Of a stretch of DNA of 64,000 nt, positions 45,050 through 53,570 are shown piece after piece. The stretch's first letter is position 1; each line of letters begins with the position of its first letter. The notes under the pieces are model-generated. The model was not told the DNA's origin. It did no database searches and worked only from the letters and a program-made list of their open reading frames with translations. The position numbers and the translations under genes are program-made. Origin of the DNA: Alphaproteobacteria bacterium (lineage in GTDB: Bacteria > Pseudomonadota > Alphaproteobacteria > Rs-D84); assembly GCA_017505705.1 (NCBI GenBank), contig JAFVOS010000011.1, positions 224,747-288,746 of the forward strand, in the 5' to 3' direction.

Positions 45050-46807
45050 ATGAAACCACTGTACCGCATTTTATTTTGTGTGCTGTGCTTGTTGCCCGGA
45101 ATTTCTGGGGCGGCACCTGTTGCGACAACTGCGGGCAGTAATCTTACCGCATATAATCCCAACACAATGGGTTCAATTAATAATAATCAGTGGAATACCA
45201 TGTTAAACAGTCGTTCTGGTACAGAATCTGCACCGGTGGCTGATTTTGGTAATTGTAATGCATTGATATTGCGCTGTGCCCAGCCAAAATGTGCAACTGG
45301 CGGATGTACATCAATGGATGTGACGATGCCGATTGTTAATGGCTGTGTTATGGATAATGCCACATGTAAACAATATGGTAATGATCTGGTTCAATCCATT
45401 GCGGCCCAGATTGTTGCAAATTCCAATGCCAAGGCTGCTGCAACTGCGCAACAGCAACAGGCGGCGGCTGCCGCCCAGACCAGCCAACAAATGGCCCAGA
45501 TGCAACAGCAGATGAATATGCAGATGCAGCAAATGCAACAACAGATGCAGGCGCAAAATGCTGCAACGGCTGCGCAATTACAGGCCGCCCTGGAAGAGCA
45601 AAAACAATTGGCTGCGCAACAGCAACAGGCGGCTGCGACGGCTCAAAACAGTGGCACGTCATCAAATGATCTGACCGCCGCACAACAGGATGCTGCCAAT
45701 CGTGGGATTGATGCTGATTTGCTGGTGCGTGAACAGGTTGCTGGCGAAATTATGTCTAAATTGGAAAATGCAGAAACAGCGTTAAAGGCATTACATGCAA
45801 CAATGAAAGATACGTTTGAATATGCTGGTTGTGATTCCAATGGTAACAATTGTGCTGGTCCAAAACGTGTCAAGGTTTTTAAGCAAAAGGCAATGAATTT
45901 CTTTGAACCGTATAATGATGTTTTGGATGAATTGTATGATGCGCTGATAACGGCCCAGGCGGTTGGTGTGGATATCACAGATATTTACATGATGTTGAAT
46001 GGTTCATGTAATGTCTGGGGCGAATATTTGTGTGCAGATACCGCACGCAGTACATATAACAATAACAATTGCGATAATGGTAAATCTGTCCCGTCATCAA
46101 CAACACGTGGTGGTGTACCATGTTCTGTCGGCCAGATAATTGGCGCCGAAGACAGTCCAGCATGTACATTAAATCGTACATTAAAAGACATGGAAGAGGT
46201 TCAGCGTCATTGGCTGGACGCCGCCGAAGGAACACATGATTCAACGATACGTGTCGGATGTGCGTCGTCGGCACTGGAAAGTTCGATGCTGTTCCGCAAT
46301 CGCAAGAAGCAGGCAACAATTGACGCAGAAACACTGGAACGGATAATTGAGCAAGATGCGCCAACTGTATTTGGTCGTGTCTATGGCGGCAATGAAATAA
46401 CAGCGGCAGATGCGTTAAAGTATTGTGCGGTTGATGCAGATGGTATGGAAAAATTACAACGTGCTGTTGCGTTAAAGAAATTACCAGACAAGATTTGTGT
46501 AAAAAAATTAAAAGAAGTGCCGGTGCATACCGCAGGTACAAGGGCTGCAGAAATACTTGAAGACATATATAATAAGCACAAAAATGATGCGTCTTTTTGG
46601 ACCAGAACATCTTCAATGATCATGTGTGATGCAAAAGATGGGGTTTGGTTTGGTGGTGCCAATGGTGAATGTGAATGTTTAGGATTCAGTGGTAATATTA
46701 TCAAGACAAAAAATGTTGATGAATGCTTTGTTTTGACAACAGAAGAAGAGATAGAGGAAGAAGAGATTCCAGGATACGCAGAGATTATTAAGAGTTTAGG
46801 GAAATAG
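45050..46807 (+). CDS. Secreted protein with Gln-rich coiled coil and C-x6-C-x4-C motif
   Basis: The 585-residue product starts at ATG 45050 (-10 TAAAAT at 45027-45032) with a signal peptide ending ISGAAP. Near residues 68-85 is CNALILRCAQPKCATGGC, matching the short Cys motif of the 1041- and 781-residue proteins. Residues about 133-210 are a Gln/Met/Ala-rich coiled coil with many tandem QQ and MQQQ repeats. The remainder is helical with scattered Cys. The C-terminus is acidic and its codons (GAG) differ from neighbouring genes. A structural envelope role is likely. The 245-residue gene follows after 5 nt. Confidence 0.72.
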   Translation: MKPLYRILFCVLCLLPGISGAAPVATTAGSNLTAYNPNTMGSINNNQWNTMLNSRSGTESAPVADFGNCNALILRCAQPKCATGGCTSMDVTMPIVNGCVMDNATCKQYGNDLVQSIAAQIVANSNAKAAATAQQQQAAAAAQTSQQMAQMQQQMNMQMQQMQQQMQAQNAATAAQLQAALEEQKQLAAQQQQAAATAQNSGTSSNDLTAAQQDAANRGIDADLLVREQVAGEIMSKLENAETALKALHATMKDTFEYAGCDSNGNNCAGPKRVKVFKQKAMNFFEPYNDVLDELYDALITAQAVGVDITDIYMMLNGSCNVWGEYLCADTARSTYNNNNCDNGKSVPSSTTRGGVPCSVGQIIGAEDSPACTLNRTLKDMEEVQRHWLDAAEGTHDSTIRVGCASSALESSMLFRNRKKQATIDAETLERIIEQDAPTVFGRVYGGNEITAADALKYCAVDADGMEKLQRAVALKKLPDKICVKKLKEVPVHTAGTRAAEILEDIYNKHKNDASFWTRTSSMIMCDAKDGVWFGGANGECECLGFSGNIIKTKNVDECFVLTTEEEIEEEEIPGYAEIIKSLGK

Positions 46808-46812
46808 AATAG

Positions 46813-47550
46813 GTGTTAGGAAAGTTTAGATTTTTATTGTGTGTATGTTTGCTAATGACGCCAATGGTGGTGGGTGCTGCATCAAACGGATGTGATGATT
46901 CTGATAACGAATATATTACCCCAGAATTGGCACTGTGTTCAACGCATGTTTACAATATTGGTCAGACGACAAATCCGTCTAATGACACAGAACGTGGTTA
47001 TATGAAGGACATGGTTGCGCTGAAATCAACAATCATGACCCAGCAATTAAATAAACAGTATGAATATCTGGAATCTATGATACGTCGCTTCAAGACCCAG
47101 CTAGAAAAAGCGATTTTAACAACCAGATTACAAACGTCCGGTGCAGGCACAGGTGGCGCATCATCGGGTGGCTCATCAAGCTTTAAATCAGAAGACAGAA
47201 ATGTATTTATGGCTTGGGTCAGAAATTGTAATGATGAGCTTTTGCCAACGGATGTTATGTCGTGTTTAAACAGTAATCTGAATACGATATCAAAAATGTC
47301 TGGCAATGCAGACAAGGTTTCTGTTGAAATGCGTAAGCAATTGGCGAATGATTTCAAGTTGTTAAATGATACTGTTATAAAGGGGATATCATCGTGTTCA
47401 TCGACGCAGGCAGACAGTGGTGCCAGCTGTCTTAAATACAATGAAATTAGCAAGAAAAAAGACTTTCAGGATTGTTTTGATAAGATGCGTTCGTGTTTGC
47501 GAAACAAAAGTTATGATTTAAGTATGCAGGCAAACCAGAAAAAAGAATAA
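46813..47550 (+). CDS. Secreted helical Cys-containing protein of unknown function
   Basis: The 245-residue product starts at GTG 46813, 5 nt after the preceding stop, with a signal peptide (about 1-22). The mature part has a coiled-coil segment (about 70-105), a Gly/Ser linker and Cys pairs including CNDELLPTDVMSC and CFDKMRSC (a C-x6-C pair). It is not a recognised family. It is co-transcribed with the Gln-rich coiled-coil gene and ends at a strong terminator shared with rpmH. Confidence 0.68.
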   Translation: MLGKFRFLLCVCLLMTPMVVGAASNGCDDSDNEYITPELALCSTHVYNIGQTTNPSNDTERGYMKDMVALKSTIMTQQLNKQYEYLESMIRRFKTQLEKAILTTRLQTSGAGTGGASSGGSSSFKSEDRNVFMAWVRNCNDELLPTDVMSCLNSNLNTISKMSGNADKVSVEMRKQLANDFKLLNDTVIKGISSCSSTQADSGASCLKYNEISKKKDFQDCFDKMRSCLRNKSYDLSMQANQKKE

Positions 47551-47552
47551 AA

Positions 47553-47578
47553 AAAATCCCCCGTTTGGGGGATTTTTT
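47553..47578. terminator. Bidirectional terminator between convergent genes
   Basis: AATCCCCC at 47555-47562 pairs with GGGGGATT at 47567-47574 over GTTT, with A and T tracts on both sides. Confidence 0.9.
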
Positions 47579-47729
47579 AATTGATTGCGCTTACAGCGAT
47601 GCGTTTACGACCAGCTGCGCGGCGACGATTTAATACATCACGACCGCCCTTGGTTTCCATGCGTGCACGAAACCCGTGTGTGCGAACACGACGTGTCTTA
47701 GATGGTTGATATGTACGTTTTGTTGCCAT
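47577..47729 (-). CDS. rpmH: 50S ribosomal protein L34
   Basis: The 50-residue basic protein begins [20 protein letters not shown] and has the family core [20 protein letters not shown]. It ends [11 protein letters not shown], a few residues longer than the usual 44. The ATG at 47729 is preceded by AAGGAAAAC. rnpA and dnaA, its usual neighbours, do not follow in this window. Confidence 0.96.
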   Translation of the reverse strand: MATKRTYQPSKTRRVRTHGFRARMETKGGRDVLNRRRAAGRKRIAVSAIN

Positions 47730-47845
47730 TTTGTTTTCCTTAAGGTTTTTTTGCCATTCCATATCAGTCAGAGCAGTACAAGACCAACCTGGAATAAATT
47801 CGTTTGCTGGTATATTTAAACATATGTTTTTATAAAAAGCAAGTT

Positions 47846-47953
47846 TTATTTAGATTTTATCAACCCCAGCTTTTTTAATCCTTCTTGAATCAGATGAAAC
47901 AAGAAAATTGCTACAAACAAATTCCAAAAAGGTAAGAATAATTTGTCGTTCAT
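47846..47953 (-). CDS. Small hydrophobic protein, 35 residues
   Basis: On the minus strand an ATG at 47953 with AGGAT 9 nt upstream opens a 35-codon frame. It begins [14 protein letters not shown] and ends in [10 protein letters not shown]: one membrane helix then a basic tail, so N-out/C-in by the positive-inside rule. A possible promoter upstream has TTGACA. It is not recognised. The region otherwise has no gene until rpmH 117 nt downstream, where the rpmH promoter must lie. It is probably real but unproven. Confidence 0.5.
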   Translation of the reverse strand: MNDKLFLPFWNLFVAIFLFHLIQEGLKKLGLIKSK

Positions 47954-48037
47954 TTTGTTGGTATCCTGTGAATAATTTACTGCTTTTAGCGTATCACAAA
48001 AACAATCTTTGTCAATGTGTTTTTTGGGCTTTATTTC

Positions 48038-48067
48038 TTGACCAAAAGGGCAAAAATTTGCTATGTT
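48038..48067 (+). promoter_or_regulatory. gyrA promoter
   Basis: TTGACC at 48038-48043 and TATGTT at 48062-48067 have an 18-nt spacer. Transcription would start near 48075, giving a short leader with GGGAAAG before the ATG. Confidence 0.6.
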
Positions 48068-48097
48068 TTAACTGTTATAAACAAGGGAAAGTGAAGT

Positions 48098-50836
48098 ATG
48101 TCAGAAAATATTAACGAAGTTATTGAACCACGTGTGCCAACATCATCGCTGGAACATGAAATGCGTACCAGTTTCTTGGACTATGCGATGTCGGTTATTG
48201 TTGATCGTGCGTTGCCTGATGTTCGTGACGGTTGCAAACCTGTACATCGTCGAATTTTGTATGTTATGAATGATGTTGCGCCTGCGACCAAGCCAACGGT
48301 TAAATCGGCACGTATTGTCGGTGACGTTATGGGTAAATATCACCCACATGGTGACAGCTCGATTTACGAAGCCATGGTTCGCATGGGCCAGGATTTTTCC
48401 ATGGGTGAAATGTTGGTCCAGGGCCAGGGTAACTTTGGTTCACGTGACGGGGACAAGGCCGCTGCCATGCGTTATACTGAGGCACGACTTTCCAAACTGG
48501 GTGCGTCATTAATGGACGACATGGACAAGGATACAGTTGATTGGATGCCGAACTTTGATGGTTCACTGCAAGAGCCGGTTGTTTTACCGACCAAGTTTCC
48601 AAATTTCTTAGTAAACGGTGGGTCTGGTATTGCGGTTGGTATGGCAACGAATGTTCCGACATATAATCTGGGTGAAATCTGCAATGGTATCTTGGCGATT
48701 TTGGATAACAAAGATTTAACTGATGACGAATTGTTCACAATTATCCCGGGCCCAGACTTTCCGACTGGCGCAATGATTATGGGGCACGCTGGTGCGTACA
48801 AGGCGCACACAACTGGTCGTGGTTCGATTATCATTCGTGCAAAAACGCATATCGAAGATTTTCGTGACCACCAGGCGATAATTGTCGACGAATTACCATA
48901 CCAGGTTAACAAAGCGCAAATGATTATCAAAATTGCAGAGTTAATCAAAGACAAACGAATCGAAGGTATTTCTGAAATTCGTGATGAATCGTCCAAGGAA
49001 GGTCTGCGTGTTGTTGTTGAATTAAAGCGTGATGCGATTGCAGATGTTGTGTTGAATCATTTATTCCAGTACACAGAAATGCAGACGAATTTTCCTGTTA
49101 ACATGATGGCATTGAATCGTGGTCGTCCAATGTTGTTCAATGTTCGTGGTGTTTTGGATGCGTTTATTGAGTTCAGAGCAGAGGTTATACGCCGTCGCAC
49201 AATATTTGACCTGAACAAGGCACGTAATCGTGCGCACACATTGTTGGGGTTGTCTGTTGCAGTTGGTAATCTGGACGAAGTTATTGAACTGATTAAATCC
49301 AGTGCCAATCCCGAAGAAGCACGTGCTGCATTAATAGCACGTGGTTGGCGTGCATCTGACATTGAATCATATATTCAGCTGATTGATGATCCAAACACAG
49401 AATACAAAGATGGCATGTTCTTTATGTCCGAAGACCAGGCACGTGCAATCTTGGAATTACAGTTGCATCGTTTAACCGGTCTGGAACGTGACAAGATTCA
49501 TGATGATTTGACGACATTGGGTGCGACAATTCGTGATTTGCTGGACATTTTGGGCAGTTATGAACGCATCGTACAAATAATTCGTGATGAAACGACGATG
49601 GTTCGTGACAGTTGGGCATCTCCACGTCGCACAGAAATTTCAGATGCCGAAATCGACATTGATATCGAAGATTTGATTGCACGTGAAGATATGGTTGTGA
49701 CTGTATCGAACACAGGATACATTAAGCGTGTTGCGCTGGATACATATCGTGCCCAAAAGCGTGGTGGCAAAGGACGCAATGCAATGACCACCAAAGACGA
49801 TGACTATGTCGTCCAGGTATTTGTTGCAAACACCCACACGCCATTGCTGTTCTTCAGTTCCAAGGGATTGTGCTATAAATTAAAAACATACAAATTGCCA
49901 GAGGCTGCCGCCGCCGCCAAGGGGCGTCCATTGGTAAATCTGTTGCCATTGGAAAGCGGCGAAACAATCACTGCGATTTTACCTGTTCCCGAAGAAGAGG
50001 TTCAGCGTGTTGCCGAATCCGGCCAGGAACATTTCCTGATGTTTGCGACTGCATCTGGTACGGTGCGCCGCAATCGCATGTCTGATTTTGATTCGATACG
50101 TGCCAACGGCAAGATTGCGATGAAATTGGACGATGGCGACAGTTTGATTTCTGTTCTGCCATGTAACGAAGACCAAGATGTATTCTTGGCGACATATCGT
50201 GGCCGCAGCATACGTTTCCCAGTGCCAGAAATTCGTGTATTTGCAGGTCGCAATTCAACGGGTGTTCGTGGTATTACACTGGGCAAAGATGATCGCATTA
50301 TCGGTATGGCGATGCTTAATCGTGGAGAAGCGGATTCTGCGGTGCGTGCTGCATATATTAAACAGTCACGTGCGGCCCGTCGTGCCATGACCGGCATCGA
50401 CGAAGAAGCCGACGCCGACGAAGAAGCAACGACATTGGTCTTGGACGATGCGCAAATGGCGAAACTGGCAGAAAAAGAAGAATTTATCTTAACGATTTCT
50501 GAAAACGGATTTGGCAAGCGCACCAGTTCTTATGAATATCGTCTGACCCATCGTGGTGGTGGTGGATTTACAAACATTAAATTAGGTGGTAAAAACACAG
50601 CTGTGGCGGGTTCATTCCCTGTCACTGATAACCAAGATGTCATGATGGTGACAAATGGCGGCAAGATTATTCGTACACCTGTTGCGGATGTTCGCATTGC
50701 GGGTCGTTCGACGGCGGGTGTGACATTATTCCGCACAGCGGATAATGAAAAGGTTGTATCTGCAACTGTAATCGAACACGAAGAAGAATCAGCCGAAGAT
50801 ACAACAGCAGAAACATCAGAATTGGTATCTGAATAA
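48098..50836 (+). CDS. gyrA: DNA gyrase subunit A
   Basis: GyrA cuts and rejoins DNA in gyrase. The 912-residue protein has the N-terminal breakage-reunion domain with catalytic Tyr126 in [12 protein letters not shown]. The quinolone region reads [16 protein letters not shown], so the two usual resistance positions hold Ser87 and Glu91 (the E. coli Asp87 equivalent), which is not a known resistance pattern. The C-terminal beta-pinwheel follows, with the GyrA box recognisable as QKRGGKGR. Length is normal. Confidence 0.97.
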   Translation: MSENINEVIEPRVPTSSLEHEMRTSFLDYAMSVIVDRALPDVRDGCKPVHRRILYVMNDVAPATKPTVKSARIVGDVMGKYHPHGDSSIYEAMVRMGQDFSMGEMLVQGQGNFGSRDGDKAAAMRYTEARLSKLGASLMDDMDKDTVDWMPNFDGSLQEPVVLPTKFPNFLVNGGSGIAVGMATNVPTYNLGEICNGILAILDNKDLTDDELFTIIPGPDFPTGAMIMGHAGAYKAHTTGRGSIIIRAKTHIEDFRDHQAIIVDELPYQVNKAQMIIKIAELIKDKRIEGISEIRDESSKEGLRVVVELKRDAIADVVLNHLFQYTEMQTNFPVNMMALNRGRPMLFNVRGVLDAFIEFRAEVIRRRTIFDLNKARNRAHTLLGLSVAVGNLDEVIELIKSSANPEEARAALIARGWRASDIESYIQLIDDPNTEYKDGMFFMSEDQARAILELQLHRLTGLERDKIHDDLTTLGATIRDLLDILGSYERIVQIIRDETTMVRDSWASPRRTEISDAEIDIDIEDLIAREDMVVTVSNTGYIKRVALDTYRAQKRGGKGRNAMTTKDDDYVVQVFVANTHTPLLFFSSKGLCYKLKTYKLPEAAAAAKGRPLVNLLPLESGETITAILPVPEEEVQRVAESGQEHFLMFATASGTVRRNRMSDFDSIRANGKIAMKLDDGDSLISVLPCNEDQDVFLATYRGRSIRFPVPEIRVFAGRNSTGVRGITLGKDDRIIGMAMLNRGEADSAVRAAYIKQSRAARRAMTGIDEEADADEEATTLVLDDAQMAKLAEKEEFILTISENGFGKRTSSYEYRLTHRGGGGFTNIKLGGKNTAVAGSFPVTDNQDVMMVTNGGKIIRTPVADVRIAGRSTAGVTLFRTADNEKVVSATVIEHEEESAEDTTAETSELVSE

Positions 50837-50838
50837 AA

Positions 50839-51240
50839 ATGGTGACCGGCATGGAAAATGAATACTTTTTATCGATAAACGAAGTTTCGAAACATTTATC
50901 TGTGCCGGCGCACACATTGCGCTATTGGGAAAAGCAGTTTCCATCATTAATACGTCCAACAACTGGGGCGGGTGGGCGCCGCTATTACAGGCGTGAAACG
51001 TTCGAGCGTCTGGTTATTATCAAAGATTTATTATACACACGTGGTCTGACAATTGCCGGGGTCAAGAAATTGATGCGTGATGGTGATTTGCCCAAGAATC
51101 TGGATGATTTTTTGGCTGCATCTGCCATGTCGCCAGATACGATTGCGTCGGCAATGCCATCATCGCCACGTGGCGCATCATCGGATGAAATCAAATTTGC
51201 GATTGATTTGCTGACCAGTGCCCGCAATTTATTACAATAA
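50839..51240 (+). CDS. MerR-family transcriptional regulator
   Basis: The 133-residue protein carries an N-terminal MerR winged helix: INEVSKHLSVPAHTLRYWEK, then GGRRYYRRETFERLVIIKDL and LTIAGVKKLM. The C-terminal part (about 85-133) is short, Ser/Ala-rich, with a final helix and no metal-binding Cys, so it is not a classical heavy-metal MerR. The pattern matches the alphaproteobacterial MerR often found near ihfA. It starts 3 nt after the gyrA stop, so it is co-transcribed. An ATG at 50851 behind GGTGA is an alternative start. Confidence 0.85.
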   Translation: MVTGMENEYFLSINEVSKHLSVPAHTLRYWEKQFPSLIRPTTGAGGRRYYRRETFERLVIIKDLLYTRGLTIAGVKKLMRDGDLPKNLDDFLAASAMSPDTIASAMPSSPRGASSDEIKFAIDLLTSARNLLQ

Positions 51241-51264
51241 TATTTCTTTTTTTTTACATTATTT

Positions 51265-53406
51265 TTATTTGTGATAGCATGGATTAAAATTACCATCCTT
51301 ATCCAGAATGCGGTATTCAAATGTACCAGTGCTGTCGGTGACCCTTACTGGGTCGTTGTTCGCTTTTATTGATGATATATAGCATCCTCGAACACTGTCG
51401 TTTGCGCCGGGAGTACTGGTGACTGGTACAGCGGTTGATCCGTACGGGCATTCTGGACAAGAATAAGTAGTAGTTGTTGTGCCTGTCGAAGTGCTCACAG
51501 ATGTTTTTTTGACTCTGTAATATCCAGCATCACACTGCCATGAACAATTGTTGCCTGTTGAATTTGATGTGTATGTGGCATGTGTTTTTGGTGCATTTGT
51601 ACAACTTGTACACTGTTTATTGCCACCTGGGCTATAATATCCTGTTGCACACAACGTGCACATTGGGTTGTTTGTATTGTGTGTGTTTACACCCTTTGCG
51701 TTTTGTGCCCCATAGCTGGGATCACAATTCACGCTGTACTTACATTGATTATCAGCATATCCTTTGTCTTGTGATAAATAATACACATGTCCACTGGCAA
51801 GTTTGGCCGTTCCATTGTCAATTGTTTTTGCGGCACAATTTTTGTAACAGCCCTTTGCAGAACCTGCGTTCGCATCGCTTCCGTCTGCACCGTCTGGGCA
51901 ATCGAGCAGCTTTGATACATTGTTCCAATAGACTGTGTGGCCGCCGATAAATTTTTTGCTGTTCTCTGCCACTGATGTGCATGTTTCTCCTGCTTTTGCT
52001 ACATATGTTCCTGCCTTGCACTCGATATAACACTTGTCCTTCGTGTCTTGTGTTTGTCCTGCGCACGAATCGTATGTGCCAGAATATCCACCAGAGCATG
52101 CTTGTGTTTTTGAACATTGCGCACATGTGCGCTCGCTAGGAGTATAATCATCGTTGCATGTAAATGGGCATGTGTCATCGGTAAGTCCACTAGAGGACTC
52201 CCATGAATTGAATCCTTCGCCGATCGCTTCGCAATCTTTGCACGTTGATTGCCCAGTCTCGTCCTGATATTTGCCTTTGCCACAGGCTGTACACGATGTT
52301 ATTTTGCCGCCGGCACTATAATATCCTTTCTCGCACTGTGCACATGTCGTGCTGGCGCCAGTACCAGATACGTACGAGCCTGCGGCTGCCTCAAAGTCCA
52401 CAGATACTTCCGCCGTATCCCATTTGCCCTGATCGTTGCCAGATTGTTTTAATTGTCCCGCCGAACAACAGCTGCTTATGGATGTTGCTTCCTTGGTTTG
52501 ATTACACTGTGAAACTTGTGTCCATCCGTTGCCTGTTTTCCTTGTCCAACCATCGGTTTGGGCTGGGCAATTGTATTGAACACCCCCGCTGCAATATGTT
52601 GCCCCTGTGCATTGTGTCTGACCTGTACATTTGTCCCCGCTGCTGTCGCAGCCTGTGGTATAATATCCGGCAGATACACTGGAACAACTTGTTGATTTTG
52701 TTGAGCTGCTAAATTTTTCTCTTGTTTCACAGTCTTTGCACGATGATTGACCTGTATCGCCCTGATATGTCCCCGCTGCACATTCTTTACAAGATGATTG
52801 ACCTGTGCTGCTTTGATATGTCCCTGCGGCACATTTTGAGCATGCCGCATTGGCTTTTGCGCTGCTGGCTTTATATTGCCCTGTTCCACATGCCTCCCAT
52901 ACGGCGTATACGGTTGTGTCCACACTTATAGTGATAGTTGTATTTCCGGTTGTTGATGTGCTGCTTGTTGACCAACCCTTAAATACGTATCCGGCGCGAT
53001 AAAAATCCGTTGTGTCGCCATCATGTAATGTACAACTTGCGTCTATTATACATATCTTTTTTTCTAAACTGCCGTTTCCCCCATTCATATTGTATGTGAC
53101 ATACACACCCTTTAATTTTGGACATTTTGTGCCGCCGGCACATTCGTAATTATCGCCAGCGGTGGAACACGAATTACAGCTGTTGCCGGCTGATGGGGAT
53201 GAAATAGTTCGCCCATCATATGTGGTGCCACAATCTGACAGATAATAACCTTCGTTACATTCAACATACGTCTTGCTGTCACAGGTATATCCGTCGGCAT
53301 TTGCGTTTGACAGCACGACAAGTGATGCTGTGCACAGTGCACACAAAAAAACGCAAATCTTTTTGCGTAAAGTATTTTTTTGCAATACTTTATAAAATGT
53401 GTGCAT
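51265..53406 (-). CDS. Secreted Cys-rich repeat protein A (GCC2/GCC3-like, InlB-type repeat)
   Basis: The 713-residue product has a long basic N-terminus and signal peptide ending NANA, then GYTCDSKTYVECNEGYYLSD. An InlB/Listeria-Bacteroides repeat follows (YVTYNMNGGNGSLEKK through GYVFKGWSTSS, ending VYAVWE). Repeated Cys units such as CAAGTYQSSTGQSSCKEC and CAAGTYQGDTGQSSCKDC resemble eukaryotic GCC2/GCC3 (ephrin-receptor-like) repeats. The C-terminus contains GCYISSIKANND and TDSTGTFEYRI, a signature seen in its relatives. No membrane anchor is evident. GGGGGA precedes the ATG. It forms a divergent pair with protein B. Confidence 0.85.
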   Translation of the reverse strand: MHTFYKVLQKNTLRKKICVFLCALCTASLVVLSNANADGYTCDSKTYVECNEGYYLSDCGTTYDGRTISSPSAGNSCNSCSTAGDNYECAGGTKCPKLKGVYVTYNMNGGNGSLEKKICIIDASCTLHDGDTTDFYRAGYVFKGWSTSSTSTTGNTTITISVDTTVYAVWEACGTGQYKASSAKANAACSKCAAGTYQSSTGQSSCKECAAGTYQGDTGQSSCKDCETREKFSSSTKSTSCSSVSAGYYTTGCDSSGDKCTGQTQCTGATYCSGGVQYNCPAQTDGWTRKTGNGWTQVSQCNQTKEATSISSCCSAGQLKQSGNDQGKWDTAEVSVDFEAAAGSYVSGTGASTTCAQCEKGYYSAGGKITSCTACGKGKYQDETGQSTCKDCEAIGEGFNSWESSSGLTDDTCPFTCNDDYTPSERTCAQCSKTQACSGGYSGTYDSCAGQTQDTKDKCYIECKAGTYVAKAGETCTSVAENSKKFIGGHTVYWNNVSKLLDCPDGADGSDANAGSAKGCYKNCAAKTIDNGTAKLASGHVYYLSQDKGYADNQCKYSVNCDPSYGAQNAKGVNTHNTNNPMCTLCATGYYSPGGNKQCTSCTNAPKTHATYTSNSTGNNCSWQCDAGYYRVKKTSVSTSTGTTTTTYSCPECPYGSTAVPVTSTPGANDSVRGCYISSIKANNDPVRVTDSTGTFEYRILDKDGNFNPCYHK

Positions 53407-53444
53407 ATTCCCCCAACCAGATAAACATATATCTAATACATTTG

Positions 53445-53473
53445 ATTATATGATATCGAAAAATCTTTGGCAA
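53445..53473 (-). promoter_or_regulatory. Promoter of Cys-rich repeat protein A
   Basis: On the minus strand TTGCCA (53473-53468) and TATAAT (53450-53445) are spaced by 17 nt. The hexamers and spacing are identical to those of the divergent promoter 35 nt away. Confidence 0.75.
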
Positions 53474-53507
53474 TATAAAAAGAACTTTTGTCGCTGATGT
53501 TTTTGTA

Positions 53508-53536
53508 TTGCCAAAAAATAAACAATGCAATATAAT
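53508..53536 (+). promoter_or_regulatory. Promoter of Cys-rich repeat protein B
   Basis: TTGCCA at 53508-53513 and TATAAT at 53531-53536 have a 17-nt spacer. Both promoters share TATTGCCAAA around the -35. Confidence 0.75.
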
Positions 53537-53570
53537 TGCCATATCGGTATTATATCACCTGTCGGAGAAA

